Part shown: positions 1 through 11,775 of the stretch, piece after piece
How positions within the stretch are numbered: position 1 is the first letter of the stretch
Layout: the number at the start of each line of letters is the position of its first letter
DNA from: Hortaea werneckii
Lineage: Eukaryota; Ascomycota; Dothideomycetes; Mycosphaerellales; Teratosphaeriaceae
Assembly (NCBI GenBank): GCA_037044905.1
Contig: JBAOKB010000048.1
Coordinates: 248,001-312,000 of the forward strand
Direction: 5' to 3'
DNA length: 64,000 nucleotides
The notes under the pieces: model-generated
The model's input: only the letters and a program-made list of their open reading frames with translations
The model's database searches: none
What the model was told of the DNA's origin: nothing
Position numbers and translations under genes: made by a program

Positions 1-229
1 GCTTTTGACCCTTGTGACCTCTTCCGGATGTCTTGCCATAGCCGCTGGATGGACCACGGCCGACTCGGATGCGCTTGTTGTACGCGGTTTTGTTGTCGGA
101 TAAGGAGGACAGAATCGAAGCTGAGCGCTGCTGGTTGAGGGCGGGATACAAGAAGGGCGCCAGCGGTGAGTACGAAGGCTGGGAGACCGCAGCAGATGCT
201 CTGCTGAGCAGCTGTAATCGGGGAGGCAT
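1..229 (-). CDS. Mitochondrial large-subunit ribosomal protein uL15 (L15/MRPL10 type), 5' part
   Basis: The gene starts at the ATG at 229 on the minus strand and runs off the left edge, so only about 76 N-terminal residues are present. The first 40 or so residues are rich in Ala, Ser, Arg and Gln and lack acidic residues, which fits a mitochondrial import presequence. Residues 50-76 contain the uL15 signature RVGRGPSSGYGKTSGRGHKG, the glycine/basic loop that enters the 23S-like rRNA core. By family, the protein is a structural component of the mitochondrial large ribosomal subunit. There is no intron in the visible part. The neighbour to the right is a long gene-free stretch, so the promoter lies there. 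Confidence 0.85.
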   Translation of the reverse strand, partial: MPPRLQLLSRASAAVSQPSYSPLAPFLYPALNQQRSASILSSLSDNKTAYNKRIRVGRGPSSGYGKTSGRGHKGQK

Positions 230-3200
230 AGTTGAGCTGGCGATGGCAAAGATACCGCTGCCCAGTACTCTTCTGGAGACGTGAGGAACTCCAAGTTCAA
301 GTTTGGATTATACCATTGATTGTGATTGGCTGGGGCAAGCGGGAGCTAGCGCTTGTCAAAAGTATGCCCCGAAATCGAACATTGCGCCCTCGATAGATAT
401 AGACATTGACCATTACACTGTGCTGTTTTCTACATATTATTAGCTGTTGATCCTCAACTCGACTACATAGACGTGTCAGATGAAAAAGACGGTCAGGCTG
501 GCGTCCAGAATCTTTTCGAATTTGCGGCCATCTCGGAATGACTCTGCTAGAGAAACACAGCAAGATGCGCGAACTAAACGTAAGACCACATCAGGACGTG
601 TTTGATTGTCACTCATTCCATATCTGACCGGGTTCTTTTTTGCAAGGGATCTTTCACATGTCGGATGCATACTCGCCCAACCCGAACTGTCGTTGGGACC
701 ATGAAGCCCCATTATTGCTCTGCGCAACAATTGTCCCATGATACCGCTGATACCAAGAACCCTGAATGGGACGCTTGCAAGTTGCAACCTGTTGCAGATT
801 CAGCACCTCGAAACACAGCCTGCGTTCTCCGAGGCGCAGCATCGCGAATGTGATCATTCATGTTGATCCTCGGTCGTCGACCAGCATGTGCAAAGTTACT
901 ATTTTCATGTCTCCTCAGTTGCGTGTGCGTACCCCTGAAGGATATGGGTTTGCTTGCAGCTGTTTGATGACGCCTGGTAGTTCAAATCCTAATCACGGTT
1001 ACTGACTGCATGCTCATGTGATGCGCAAAAGGCTCAGCGCTACGAAGTTGTGACTCGGCTGTACGCAGCTGTGGAAGGTGCATGTCCACAGCACGACGAC
1101 GTGTACAGAACTTGAACATCTGCCCACTGTACGCTAGAAAGCTCAACAGGATCTCATGATATTCCCAGACTGGCTGCTAATACCAGGGGACCGTCGTCGT
1201 TTGAATAGCAGCGACTCGTGGCAATTGAAATCTTTACGAGGAAAGTGCACCATAGGAGATCATTGCCGCGTTCTGTCCAAACATCCGGACTGTAGTCGGA
1301 TATACGGGGAGTATGATGCCTGTAATGAGGCCCTTATTGGCCATACTAGTGCGATGTCGATGGCCGGGAGACGTTACGATGCAGCAGGTGAGAAGAAACC
1401 CCGCTTGAGTCCGACTGACCGCTTCGCTGTTAAGGATGATACAGTCCCACATACGGGCAACGACTGCCTCTCCGCCAGCAAAAGGCAAACGCCGTGGACG
1501 GGCGATAATATACGGTCCTACGCGAGTATGACAGCGATGTGTGGTTACAAAGGAGCCTGTCCGTGCATACGTGGGGCTTTCAGTGGTTAGCTGAAGCGTT
1601 ATCGCAACCGCTTGGGTACTCCTGCGGTTCTGCGGAATTCCAGAAGCAAGTATCCAACTACATCCATGGCGGATCACGCTAATAAGCGTACTGTGATGTG
1701 AGGGATCCGGCGTCACCAGTGCCTGCGTGATTATGATGGTGCTAGTCAGTTGTTGGGCAGCTGGGGGCAACGGAAGGCTTTGGAAGTCAATGTGACCAGC
1801 TCGCTAGTGGGAGGCAGGGAACGGCAATCTTGTCCATTTGCGTGTTGCGTAGCATACTTTTGATTAGCAGACATCTGGTACAAAACGCAAATTGATACTT
1901 GGCCGGCCAGAGATTGTCTAGGCCGTTCAAAGCCCTCGGTCGCACATGCATCGTTTCGCTTCCGATGGGCCCTGCGCCACGACAGTACTTGCCGCAGCTT
2001 GCGTATCGGGAGTGTGCATGGCCCTTGAAGCTAGCCAAGAAATAGAAGACGGTTTTGAATACTAACGGAAGGTCGGTCTTTTCGTGTCTGGCATTTTACC
2101 TCCTCGAGTTGCCATCGGCCGAAGTGGGGACACAACGGTTACGCGATACAAAAAGGAGGCGCACCGCGCACCATCCTGAACCTAACAGCTGTAGACGCTG
2201 ATTGGCAGTCTCGGATAGAATTCGTGGCCGGATGCTGGCCACATGGTCGCACTATGGAGCAGGCGGCTCTGGTCGGTAGCTCGTATGGGACGAATGAGAC
2301 GGGTAGCAAGGCGGTATTGAAACGATTAATGGATTATCACCAAGCCGCCCAGCAATAAGGAAAGGGAAGGTGAGACTGTGAGTCCGATGATGACACGATC
2401 GCGTCCGCGTGGAGATGCGCGTCTGACCGAAGGACGCCATGCGATTCGTCGATCGACGCCAGTGTGATATACTTTTTATGCAACCACTTTAAACTGGTCT
2501 TTCGGGAAAGCACCCACCTACACCGCACGTCTGCGAGAGAGTTTCCTGTCATGCCGAAGGATCTGCTCGCCACCTTTGTACAGATATGCTAATCAGCAAG
2601 ATAAGACCGCGTAAAGGCCAAGACGGACTTGATGGTTTGATCCGCTCTTTTCGGCGATCGAGGGTACCAAGGTAGTTCCATCACAAAGCCTAGCAGATGT
2701 GTAAAAGCAATACGAGAATTGCGGACTTGCCGCCCTCTCCCGGCAGACTCAGCCTGAAATGTATTTGATCCGCTTGATGGAGATGGCGAGAATAGTACCA
2801 ACAACCAATGCGAGGTCGTGCCGATGTCTGATCACAGGCATGGACAAATTAATCCGAATTGGTTGAAAGTTGAGTCGCCTGGAGATGCAAGAGCCTGCGC
2901 ATGTCCCACGGTTATGCCGGCTTTGTATCACGCGGTGATTACTTGTAGCAACGCTCCGAGAGAGACAGGACAGCCCAGGCTTTGCTGATCACAGGTACCG
3001 CAAGGTTCCCAAAAGTGCTAGGAATGCAGCGGAGCTGCGACCGCTTGCTCTTTGGTCCGTCCTCAGCCGCCCGCCTGAGACAAGTGGCACTCCAGAAGCA
3101 CGCGTCGTCGCTCGGAAAAGTACCCAGTTAAGTACACTAGCAAAGCTGGGTTTGAGAGCGCCCCGCAGCAGGGGGGCATGTCCATGCCATCCATCATTTT

Positions 3201-5208
3201 ACGGTTGATTAGGCGAATATTAGGTTATTCACTTTGGTTGGCAATACTACTCAGCTACATGCAGACATCCCTTCGTCATAGTATGAGGGTTTTCATTGGG
3301 CGGACCAGCCCATTCCTCAAGCAGCCCGCTCTGCGGTGAGGCTGGTGTGTGCGCCTGCCTCGTTATTATTATTGTCACTGCTGCCGCCAACAGGCCCTAC
3401 AAAGGTTTATTATTGGGGTGATAATGGTTGCAGATGATACAAGCGACGCCAACGATCCTGATTATCATCTCGTGCAATACAGCAGCGTGTCACGGCACGC
3501 GAGGCGGCACGATCGTCAGTACTCATCCGTGTGCACGGGAGTGTCGGAAGGCCGTCACAGTGAGTCTGCATCATTTGCCCCATCAGGATTCGACCGTCAC
3601 GGGGGAATTATTATTGATCCCTTCAGGGCTCGGACAAGGAATGTACAAAAAGACTTGGTCAGATAGATACAAGCCCGCGGGTGGCGCTTATTATGGAACA
3701 ATTGCTCTTCCAGGAGGGTGCCCGTCGTCATCTAGCGGCTGTGTAAGAGTGGAGTCTTACAAGTGTATCGGGAGGGCGACGACAACGAGATGATGATGAC
3801 AAGGTCTGCACAGCGCAGCGGGAGAGGAGGGGTACACGGAAGGTTAGTTTTTTTTGCATTTCGCCGCGTTGCGCCCTGACTCTTGCACGTCTCGTCAACG
3901 ACGTGAGTGTCTCGGTGCGTGTGCGTGTGTGTCTGTGTGGCTGCTGCGCGGGCTCGTCAAGGAAAGTAGCAGCAGTTGACGGCGCTAGGCCGCTCGTAGC
4001 GACGTGCTTGGCCCGGTACAGCAGAAGCTCCACCGCTAGCGAGCGGCAAGGGGCGCGGTGATTGGTGCATCGGCGGCCGAGCAAGCAATTGCAGAATTTT
4101 AGCCAGCGCAGGCGAGATCCTCCTGTGGGAGCAAACGCATCGCATCGTAACGTCAGGAGTTAATTATTGTGGGTGTGCATAATCGACCCAGGTCTCCGCG
4201 CGCATCATCAGCACCTCCCAGGAGGAGGGGCGCCCAGCCGACGTGCAGCGTTCTGGGACCCGGGCACTACTGACTGCTCCCACTGGCACCGGCAGCGGGA
4301 CTGGACCTGGAACTGACCTGCGACTGGTCACTCCCCATCCCGGTGCGCCCTGGCCTGCCCTGTGCCGCAAGCTCGGCGGCGTCAGCTGCAGCGTGTACGT
4401 TTGGCTCGCTGGTGGGCCGCGCCTGTGCGTGAGCTGGTCAAGGTTTTTGCGAGAGGAGGGCTGGTGGGCTTTCTGTCCAGGTAGCCTGCCTGCTAGCTTC
4501 CTGCCATCCGCCTCTCCCATACTGACATAACCCATGAATGAGGATCAGCCTTTGCTCGGAACGCTGCACCGTCCTGAATCGAATCTTGCGGCGTCGGGAC
4601 GCCTCTCGCTCTGGCAAGCGCACGCCGTGGCCGTGGCCGTGGCCGTGGACGCTGGGTCCAGCACAAGCGTAGTGCTCAGTGCATCCGAGCCATTTGCTCC
4701 AGACTACTAACCAACCTTGACGTTGTTGACTGACCGTATGCAACTGCGCTAGCATGCGTAGGTATAGACTACTTTCCTTATCCTGTCGCCTTCACTTGAT
4801 CTCGGGAGGAGTACTGTACTGCTCGGCGTGATCTCTTGCTGCTGCTGCTGCTGCCGCTGCTGGTAGCCGCTCCCCCTTCACGCATACCTGTCTGCCAGTC
4901 CTTGCATGAGCAATCAACAACAACAACAACACCACCGCCAGAGCAAGAGCAGGAGCAGGAGCACCTGCGCAGCTGCTCACACCTGCCGTCCTCTGCCTCG
5001 CACCTCCCCCTTCACTGACACCGCAAGGAAGGCGCGAGCCTGACCCCGACTTCTTCATCGACAATCCAGCACCTGGCAGGGCAGGCACCACTCAAGCCTC
5101 CACGAGCATCATCAGCATCACCACTTGCACCTTCCACCGCAGGCGGCCACATGACCTCTTCAGCACCTCACCTCCATTGCTCTCCCAACTGATCCCTCTC
5201 TCGCCCAC
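230..5208. other. Gene-free 5-kb interval upstream of the cyclin gene
   Basis: I found no recognisable coding exon on either strand. The open frames present are short, overlap on both strands and have no family resemblance. The last 1.3 kb (about 3900-5208) is pyrimidine-rich and contains short simple repeats: a GT-rich patch near 3916-3944, a hexamer repeat at 4624-4648, a CTG-type run at 4838-4863 and a CAA-type run at 4915-4931. This end is best read as promoter plus a long 5' leader of the cyclin gene. The rest (230-3900) shows nothing I can name. Confidence 0.5.
4624..4648. repeat. Short tandem hexamer repeat (GCCGTG)4
   Basis: Four head-to-tail copies of GCCGTG in the C+T-rich region upstream of the cyclin gene. 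It is probably a simple sequence with no protein product. Confidence 0.7.
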
Positions 5209-7121
5209 ATGACGAGCATCCATCAGCCGCTCCCCATGTATGCCAGCTCCGCTATCCAATTCCGCAACCCCTTCGCCTCCAAAGACGCCTTTCCCGACCG
5301 ACCAGGCTGGCCCTCTCGACATTCAGACTTCAATCGAGCGCCCACCCCGCCGTTGGACATGGCTCAGTCTTCATTCGCACCCCAGCAGGCTTACTACCAG
5401 CAAGAGCGTGGTCCGCACTACCGCACCAATTACCACCCGCCGCAGTCATGTCGGCCTCAACCCGCACATCAGTATAATATGTCACAAGCCCCGAGGCAAA
5501 ACGGCATCGACTCCCAGACCAACAGCCGGCCCATATCACCTGTCCAAGGACCACGGCAGCCAGTCTTCAACGATCCAGGTGCCCAAACCCGGAGAGCGTC
5601 ACAAGCAAACGCCATAGCTCCTTCCTTCCAGATACCTCGTTCGGTCAACGACAGCGGTGGCAGCTTGGCGGAGCTTGCAGCCCAGATCACCTGTCTTTTT
5701 TGGTTCGAATCAGCCGACATGTTGCAGCTCGTGGAGACTCCCAGCTCCCGGCACATCCACCAAGGAAATTAGTGGCTGATGCTAAACCTACGACTGGATT
5801 CAGAAAGTGGGTCACCACGATCCTTTCCACGACACTGGTGGCCCAAAACGTGGTGTTGCTCGCTCTACTATTCATTTACCGATTAAAGAAACTCAATCCT
5901 GCAGTTCGAGGAAAGCCTGGCAGCGAATACAGGCTTCTCACTGTTGCTCTGATGCTTGGCAACAAATTCTTGGACGACAACACTTACACAAACAAAACCT
6001 GGGCGGAGGTATCTGGTATCGTGGTTGGAGAAGTTCACATCATGGAAGTGGAGTTCCTTAGTAACATGAAGTATTGTCTTTACACTTCCGCAGAAGACTG
6101 GGCAAAATGGCAGTCACTCTTGGGAAAGTTTGCTGCCTTCTTCGAGCGAGCAAGCAAGCCACAGCCGCCAGCACCTGTTTTGCCACCGGCCTCGTCCTTG
6201 CAATTGCCAATGGCTTTGCCTTCGCCTCCTTCGTCGAATCAATCTTCCCCTCCATACGTCTCGGACCCAGCTTTGTACGGCTCGGCATACAACGTCAGTA
6301 ATCAGAATGGTCCGACTCCTGCGCCGTCGCCCCTCGCAGCTCTGCCCCAGGTCAGCACCGAAGGATCCAGTGGACGGAAGCGCAGCCGTGAAGACTACTC
6401 TGCTGAGCCACCTGCAAAGAGGATTGCTAGCGGCTACCAAAGCTATACCTCCCCTTCTGCGTATGCGAGCACACCTTCGAATGCCAGTACGAGCCAGCAG
6501 GTTCCTCGTCTCACCCTGCCTAGCTTGACGATCCCGCCAAGCTCAGCACCTTCTTCGGGCTACTCACAACCCCAAAGCCAAGGCCAGCAGCTGCCGCCGC
6601 TCAATGTTCCAGCCAGAGCAATGGGCTTAGTATATCCTAATGCATCCCAGTCACAGGCGCCACACCTGCCTGCACCGGGCATCTCTCCTCAACCGCAGTC
6701 TCAGGCCAATTCTCAATTTCAGTCAAGACAGCAAAGTCCGTACCAGACATCGACGTCAAATGGGATATCGCCGACCGCTACAGCGCCACCTCCGTCGACC
6801 TCGCTCCATCCGCCGGTCCAGATATCGCCGTCTTACTACCTGCAGCAGCGGCAGTCGCCATATCGACCCGTGCACAACGTGTCAACCCTGCTTTACCCTC
6901 CACCATCGGCCGCGCTGCAGCAACGGCCGCAGAGCGTGGATCATCACCAGATGCATTATCAACCGTTGGGTAAACCCTCTCAGCAGCGACAGACCGGCCA
7001 CCTGCCATACGTCGCACAGAATGTCTGGCTCGATGGAAACAATCAGCAACCCATGACGCCGGTTTCCCAATGGCCTTCTTTTACCGGCTCCGGGCAGCAG
7101 AGCACCGTGATTCAACATTGA
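5209..7121 (+). CDS. Clg1/mug80-type Pho85 cyclin, frame-broken near 5740-5765
   Basis: This is a cyclin-box protein of the fungal Clg1 (S. pombe mug80) type, which in yeast partners the CDK Pho85. The start at 5209 leads into a Pro/Gln/Ser-rich N-terminus and then the conserved entry LAELAAQITCLFWFES (to about 5713). The core cyclin box continues as TTGFRKWVTTIL, KPGSEYRLLTVALMLGNKFL and WAEVSGI, ending near 6110. A 300-residue low-complexity Gln/Pro/Ser tail follows. The two halves lie in different frames: the first reads to a stop at 5772, the second is one base earlier. Known Clg1 proteins have about this spacing with no gap, so one base appears to be missing between about 5740 and 5765. 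A 44-nt intron at 5721-5764 would also restore the frame but has poor splice sites (GTTGCA...CAAG). Confidence 0.75.
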
Positions 7122-8353
7122 TGATTCACAAGACCAACTCGTATCATTGAGTTGTAGATATTGATCCAGCACTTAGCGTTTTTCACCCTTTTTTCAACTT
7201 TTTACAGATGTCGCGTTCGAGCAATGATGGCATATGAACGGCGTTACGACTAGCTTTGAAATAAGCGGAGCATTACGGAATGGAATGGGACTGCTTGTGC
7301 ATATTATTACCTCTTAGTAAAGGTGTCAGAGAAGCAAGCGAAAGCTACAAGGCTGGCATGAGGGGGCAGGAAGTGTCTTCTTCGGCATTCTTAAGACGCT
7401 TTTATCTCTAAAAATGTGGCATTAGTGTGTTGCCAATTGGGCTGCGCAGAGCGCGGCTTTATGAAATAGCTGTTTTAACGAATCATCAAGATACCCGCAA
7501 GATTCTACCTATGACAATGTCTTTTTTTCTCATTATCACTCGTTTCGTTTGCGCTTTGCTGAAGTCACGATGTGCTGAAGGATGCAGTGGATGTCGATTG
7601 ATGACATAATCGGCATTCTTACGCCAGCAACTTCGAAGTCAAACTGTAAAGGACAACTTCCTCGCCAACTAAAATACCAGCTACTTTCGCCTTACTGGTC
7701 GTTGGGACGAGGCCATTGAACTGGGCATTACTGGATGAACATCGGCGCTATATCCCCATCGGCCAACTTCATGAAATATGTGTTGTAAATCCATCGGAGA
7801 GCCATCGTGGGGAGGGAGGGAAAGTAATTTCAACCCATTCTCTACAAACACGAGCTGTGGCAGGCTGATAACACATCCATCGATGGCCTTTCAACATCCG
7901 TGATTTTGTTCCCCTTTACCTCTCTCTTTTTCCTTCTTCCATTTTTCGTTCGTTTTGGCATCCCGGCAAGAAGAAGTGGAAGAGAGAAAGAGCGTTTATG
8001 CGTTACTGTCTTCTGCTATGAAACACAACAAACTATCCACAGGTGCAAAAAACATGATAGAAAGAGGGAAAAACAAAACGCAGTATCTAAAGAAAAAAGA
8101 GGAGAAAATAGACATTCGTACATCGAAATCCCATCTAGTTGATCTGCCACAAGATTCCCGGACACATGGTCGAACAGCGGCCTTGGAAAAGGGCCTACCG
8201 AGGTGCGGAAGATATAATGTGTGGTGGAAAGAAGCCGCGCCCGCAGCTGTGCCTGGACGCGTGGGTTGTTTGGTCTGAAGGGCGAGGGCTTTTCGCCTCT
8301 TGGAGGAGGAGAAAATTCCTCTTGGTCATGACCCGTGACTGACTTGTTCCCGT
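7122..8353. other. Intergenic region between convergent cyclin and NADH dehydrogenase genes
   Basis: Both flanking genes end here, so the stretch should hold two 3' untranslated regions and terminators. It is AT-richer than its surroundings, with T-runs near 7180-7205 and 7520-7530. No gene is visible. Confidence 0.5.
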
Positions 8354-10316
8354 TTACTCACGGGAGACATCACGGCCGAAGATCTGGGTCTTCAGCCAGT
8401 CCATGCACACGAGGATCCGGTTGCGCGCTGTAAGAAACGGTCAGCATCGGCGAGTATTTTCTTTTGGGCAGGTGCGAGCCATCTAGAAAGGGCTTTGAAA
8501 AGGGATGAAGGGGGATGATAAGACTTACTGCTAAAGCACATGCTGAGGTAGGCCGACCTCCAGAAGAAGTAAGTGAGCTGGCCGCCCGTGGCGAGGTTGC
8601 CAGTCAACCAGCTAATGTCCGCGACAGCCTTCTCGCTTCCGATGTAAGCGAGGGAGCCCTGGTGGGAGTACTCAAAGGGGCCCATAGTCTTCGTCCGCCT
8701 CAGACGCTTCTGCAGCTCCTTGATCTTGGCCAGGGCCTCATCACGAGCGTCCTTCTGAGCGCTCGCTTGCTCTTCCGAGAGCACGGCGAGCTCTTGCTCG
8801 ATGGACTCGGTCTTGGCCATCTGGTTGAAGAGGCGGGCGAGGAAGGAGCCTTCCTGCGAGGCGACCTGGGCGGTGGGAGCGTAGTTCGCGACTGCGCAGT
8901 CACCCACGGCCCAGACGTTGTCGGTGCCCTTCACGACGAGGTACTCGTTCACGGCCAGACCGCGTCGGGAGTCCTTCTGGGCCGGGATCTGGTTCATGAG
9001 GTCCTTCACAACGGGCCGGACAGCGTTACCGGTTGCCCAGACGAGGAGACCGTACGGGATCCGTTCCATGACCTTGTTGCCTTGCGCGTCAGTGTGCTCG
9101 GCTTCAATGTACGTTTCCGTGACGTTCTTAACCATAGTCTTCGTGCGGATGTCGATGGTCTCTTCCTTGAAAGTCTGCTCGGTGTAGTCGATGAGTTGCT
9201 TGCTGAACATAGGGAGTACGGATGGGAGCGCCTCGACGAGGGTGACATGGAAGTTGTTGGTGATCTCGGGAATCCATTTACGGAGGTCGTTCTCGAAGAA
9301 GTCCTGGAGTTCGCCGGCGAATTCGACACCGGTCGGCCCACCGCCAACAACAACCATGTGCAGCAGTCGGCGGACTTCCTCAGGGGTCTGGTCCTTGAAA
9401 GTAGCAGTTTCCACGCAGTCCATGATTCTCTTCCGGATCTTCTGAGCGTCGTTCACTTCCTTCAGGAAGCATCCGTGCTCTTTCACACCCGGAATACCGA
9501 AAGTAGCGTTCTCAGCGCCAACGCCGACGACCAGCATGTCGAATGGCACCTCAGTCGCCGAGGTGGCACCCTTGATCTCAGAGTCGTCGTTGATGTAGAC
9601 CACCTTCTTTTCGTAATCGATCTTGGTAGCGTCGGCCTCGTAGTATTTGACGGCAGCCTTCTTGTGGCGAAGGAAGTTGCGGATGGGCTCCATGATACTG
9701 CGGTGTTCGACGGTGCCGGTGGTACATGATGGCAGAAGCGGGGTGAACAGGAAGTAGTTACGTGGCGAGATGACGATAACATTGTAGTTCTCGGTGTCGA
9801 GCTTCTTGAGCAGAGAGACTGAGCCCCAGCCGGTTCCTGTTGTTCACCTGGTCAGCAAGCCGAGGCTCATGGTTGCAGTGGAGAGCTCCAAAGCACGAGG
9901 GCATTGAGGGCACAAAGGCAGAACAACATACCAAGCACGACCAGCGTTTTCTTCTTGGGGTCCGGCTCAGCTTGGTCCTCCGGCGTGCGGTTCTGGTAGA
10001 TGCCCCAGCACATCCAGGCGAAGCCGCCAATGGCACTCAGGTAAGTAAGCCGCCATGTCCATCGCAGGAACCTGAAGCTCTTCTTCTTAACCACCTTCGG
10101 TGTCTCTGATGCGTAGCTCCTCCTGAAGCCCTGTTGCACGCTGTCCCGCGGTATCCTGGCCGAGGTGTTCCACTTGACAGTCTGTTGAAGCTGCGCTCGG
10201 CGTGTCGTTGATGTCGTCGTCGCGAATCCTCTACTACTGCGAGCTGCCGATCGCAAGCCAAAGGCCGCATTGGCGCTGAAGGCGGCCAACGGCCTCGCGA
10301 CAGCAGGAGAAGCCAT
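8354..10316 (-). CDS. Alternative (external-type) NADH:ubiquinone oxidoreductase, mitochondrial
   Basis: This is a non-proton-pumping, rotenone-insensitive NADH dehydrogenase of the NDE/NDI family. It passes electrons from NADH to ubiquinone at the inner mitochondrial membrane. Exons are 9932-10316, 8529-9836 and 8354-8427, with introns of 95 nt (GTATGT...CAG) and 101 nt (GTAAGT...CAG), giving 588 residues. Residues 1-70 are a basic Ser/Ala/Arg presequence and 86-105 are hydrophobic. The FAD-binding fold starts at LVVLGTGWGS (about 126-135) and the NADH fold at VVVGGGPTGVEFAGEL. A charged, probably coiled-coil insert of about 45 residues (SIEQELAVLSEEQ...) near residues 460-505 is typical of fungal external enzymes. 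The last exon encodes the conserved C-terminus ending FGRDVSRE. The reading frame is intact. External rather than internal orientation is inferred from the insert and the N-terminal hydrophobic segment. Confidence 0.95.
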
Positions 10317-10935
10317 GATGGCTAGTAGCTGTAGACGGTGCTCGAGCGACGAACGTGAACCGAATCCCTCTTCTTCGCGACGTTCAAAAAAGAAAAGCTG
10401 CTGAGTATCGCGCTCCTTTGATAGCTCGCTGGCCCGAGCGTGGTGAGCGAGCGCGGCGCGACCAGGGTAAGCAAGTCCGGCGGGACCGCGCTTCTGCACG
10501 TTGCGTTCATTAACACTGCCTAAATGCGATTATGCAAGATACGATAGCAGCCGCGCGGGACCGATTTCGTCAACCACTTGACAGATGATGTGAGATATTA
10601 TTGTTGAGTGAGCATGCGCGCACAGACTGAGTTTGGAAGGTAGCGATCGTTACGGTCGTTGCATTATTATGGTAGTTTACAGTACAGTGAAGCTCCTCCT
10701 TGCTCTCCTCCTCATCGCATCTCGCATCAGTAAACCGTTTCCGCGCGCTTGTCGCAAAGCAGCAGATAAAAGCCGTCATCGATTGAGCTCGGAGGCGTTA
10801 CTGTTGGGTATCGCTGAAATCAAACACGCTCTCTACGTCTCTCTTCTCTCTCTCTCTCTCTCTCTCTCGCTCTCGCTCTCTCGCTCCCCAAATACGGCAT
10901 CTACATCCACCCAATAGCGAAATGCACAAGCAAAA
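10317..10935. other. Promoter region of the NADH dehydrogenase gene and 3' end of the secreted-protein gene
   Basis: Both neighbours are on the minus strand, so this stretch carries the promoter and leader of the dehydrogenase (right of 10316) and the 3' end of the next gene. It contains a CT microsatellite at 10838-10886. No coding exon is visible. Confidence 0.5.
10838..10886. repeat. CT/GA microsatellite
   Basis: A nearly pure CT dinucleotide run, with a few CG interruptions toward its right end. It lies about 50-100 bp downstream of the stop codon of the minus-strand gene at 10936. Confidence 0.9.
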
Positions 10936-11775
10936 CTACAACCGAGGGCGGGATACGGATCCATTTGCCGCGTTTCCCATGTCACCCTGGGTATCGAACG
11001 GACTTCCACCGCCGCTGTTGTCATTGTCGTACTGGCTGTTGACAGCGCTACTCGACGACGTTGACGCTGTTGGAGCAGGTCCAAAACTTGCTTGGCTAGG
11101 CGGTGCAGATGTATCGAAATTGAGTCCGATACTGCTGGAAGGATTTGAGCTGGAGCTTGCTATAGGAGCCGCCGTCATGACTGAGTTTGACGCGATGCTC
11201 GTTGCTTGTGTTACCGAGGAGCTCAATGAGGAGGAAGTAGAGCTCGGCATGGAGTTTGTAGTACTAATCTCAGTGCTGGCTGGATTTGCTGCTTTGGTGC
11301 TGGTGGTCGAGGTGGGCTTCGTATCCGTAGTTGTGTCGGCTCTACTAGTCGTTTTTAGAGTTGTTTCGGAGGTGCTCATTGCACTGGTCTGTTCTGTCGC
11401 CTGCGGCTGGGTACTCGTGGACTGGGCATCTGTGGCGGAGCTCGAGCCTCCTGCGTTCAACACATCTTTCCCGTTTCCACAAAGACTGGTTGCACCGTCT
11501 CTGTTCAGATATGCAACAATGATGTTCTGTCCCTCGATGCCTTGATTCGAGCATGCTGATATGACATCGTCTGTGAGATCGTTGAGGTAGTTGATGCATT
11601 CTTTGCTACAAGCATTCTGCTGCGTCCAGTCAGAAGCGGAGCATTGCGCAAGCTGTTGTGTGTAAACGCGTTGACAAGCCGAGCTCATCTTATTTTGGGG
11701 ATACCCAGGTTGAAAGTCCACTAACGAGACGGCCAGCGCAAATGATGGGAGGGACAATAGTTGTAGGGCCCACAT
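10936..11775 (-). CDS. Secreted six-cysteine protein with Ser/Thr-rich tail, function unknown
   Basis: The start at the ATG at 11775 gives a 279-residue protein beginning with a signal peptide (MWALQLLSLPSFALAV, residues 1-16). In-frame codons further upstream would put the signal inside the chain, so the shorter start is preferred. The mature N-terminal domain has six cysteines within about 95 residues (SACQ, AQCS, ACSKEC, SACS, SLCG), enough for three disulfides. The rest is almost entirely Ser, Thr and Ala, as in heavily O-mannosylated wall-associated proteins. The C-terminus ends in polar residues (SVSRPRL) without a hydrophobic tail, so a GPI anchor is not indicated. The layout resembles fungal secreted proteins of the DUF7729 kind, but I cannot confirm the family. 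Confidence 0.75.
   Translation of the reverse strand: MWALQLLSLPSFALAVSLVDFQPGYPQNKMSSACQRVYTQQLAQCSASDWTQQNACSKECINYLNDLTDDVISACSNQGIEGQNIIVAYLNRDGATSLCGNGKDVLNAGGSSSATDAQSTSTQPQATEQTSAMSTSETTLKTTSRADTTTDTKPTSTTSTKAANPASTEISTTNSMPSSTSSSLSSSVTQATSIASNSVMTAAPIASSSSNPSSSIGLNFDTSAPPSQASFGPAPTASTSSSSAVNSQYDNDNSGGGSPFDTQGDMGNAANGSVSRPRL

Noticed and set aside
1156..1770. Overlapping open frames of 144 and 178 codons on opposite strands
   Set aside because: No domain, signal peptide or biased composition; frames of this size are expected by chance in about 5 kb of 50% GC sequence.
5721..5764. Short intron to explain the cyclin frame change
   Set aside because: Donor GTTGCA and acceptor CAAG are poor, no branch site is seen, and removal would shorten a region present in relatives; a missing base is simpler.
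8515..9729. 404-codon open frame on the plus strand
   Set aside because: It is antisense to the NADH dehydrogenase exon 2 and follows its codon pattern; the minus strand carries all family motifs.
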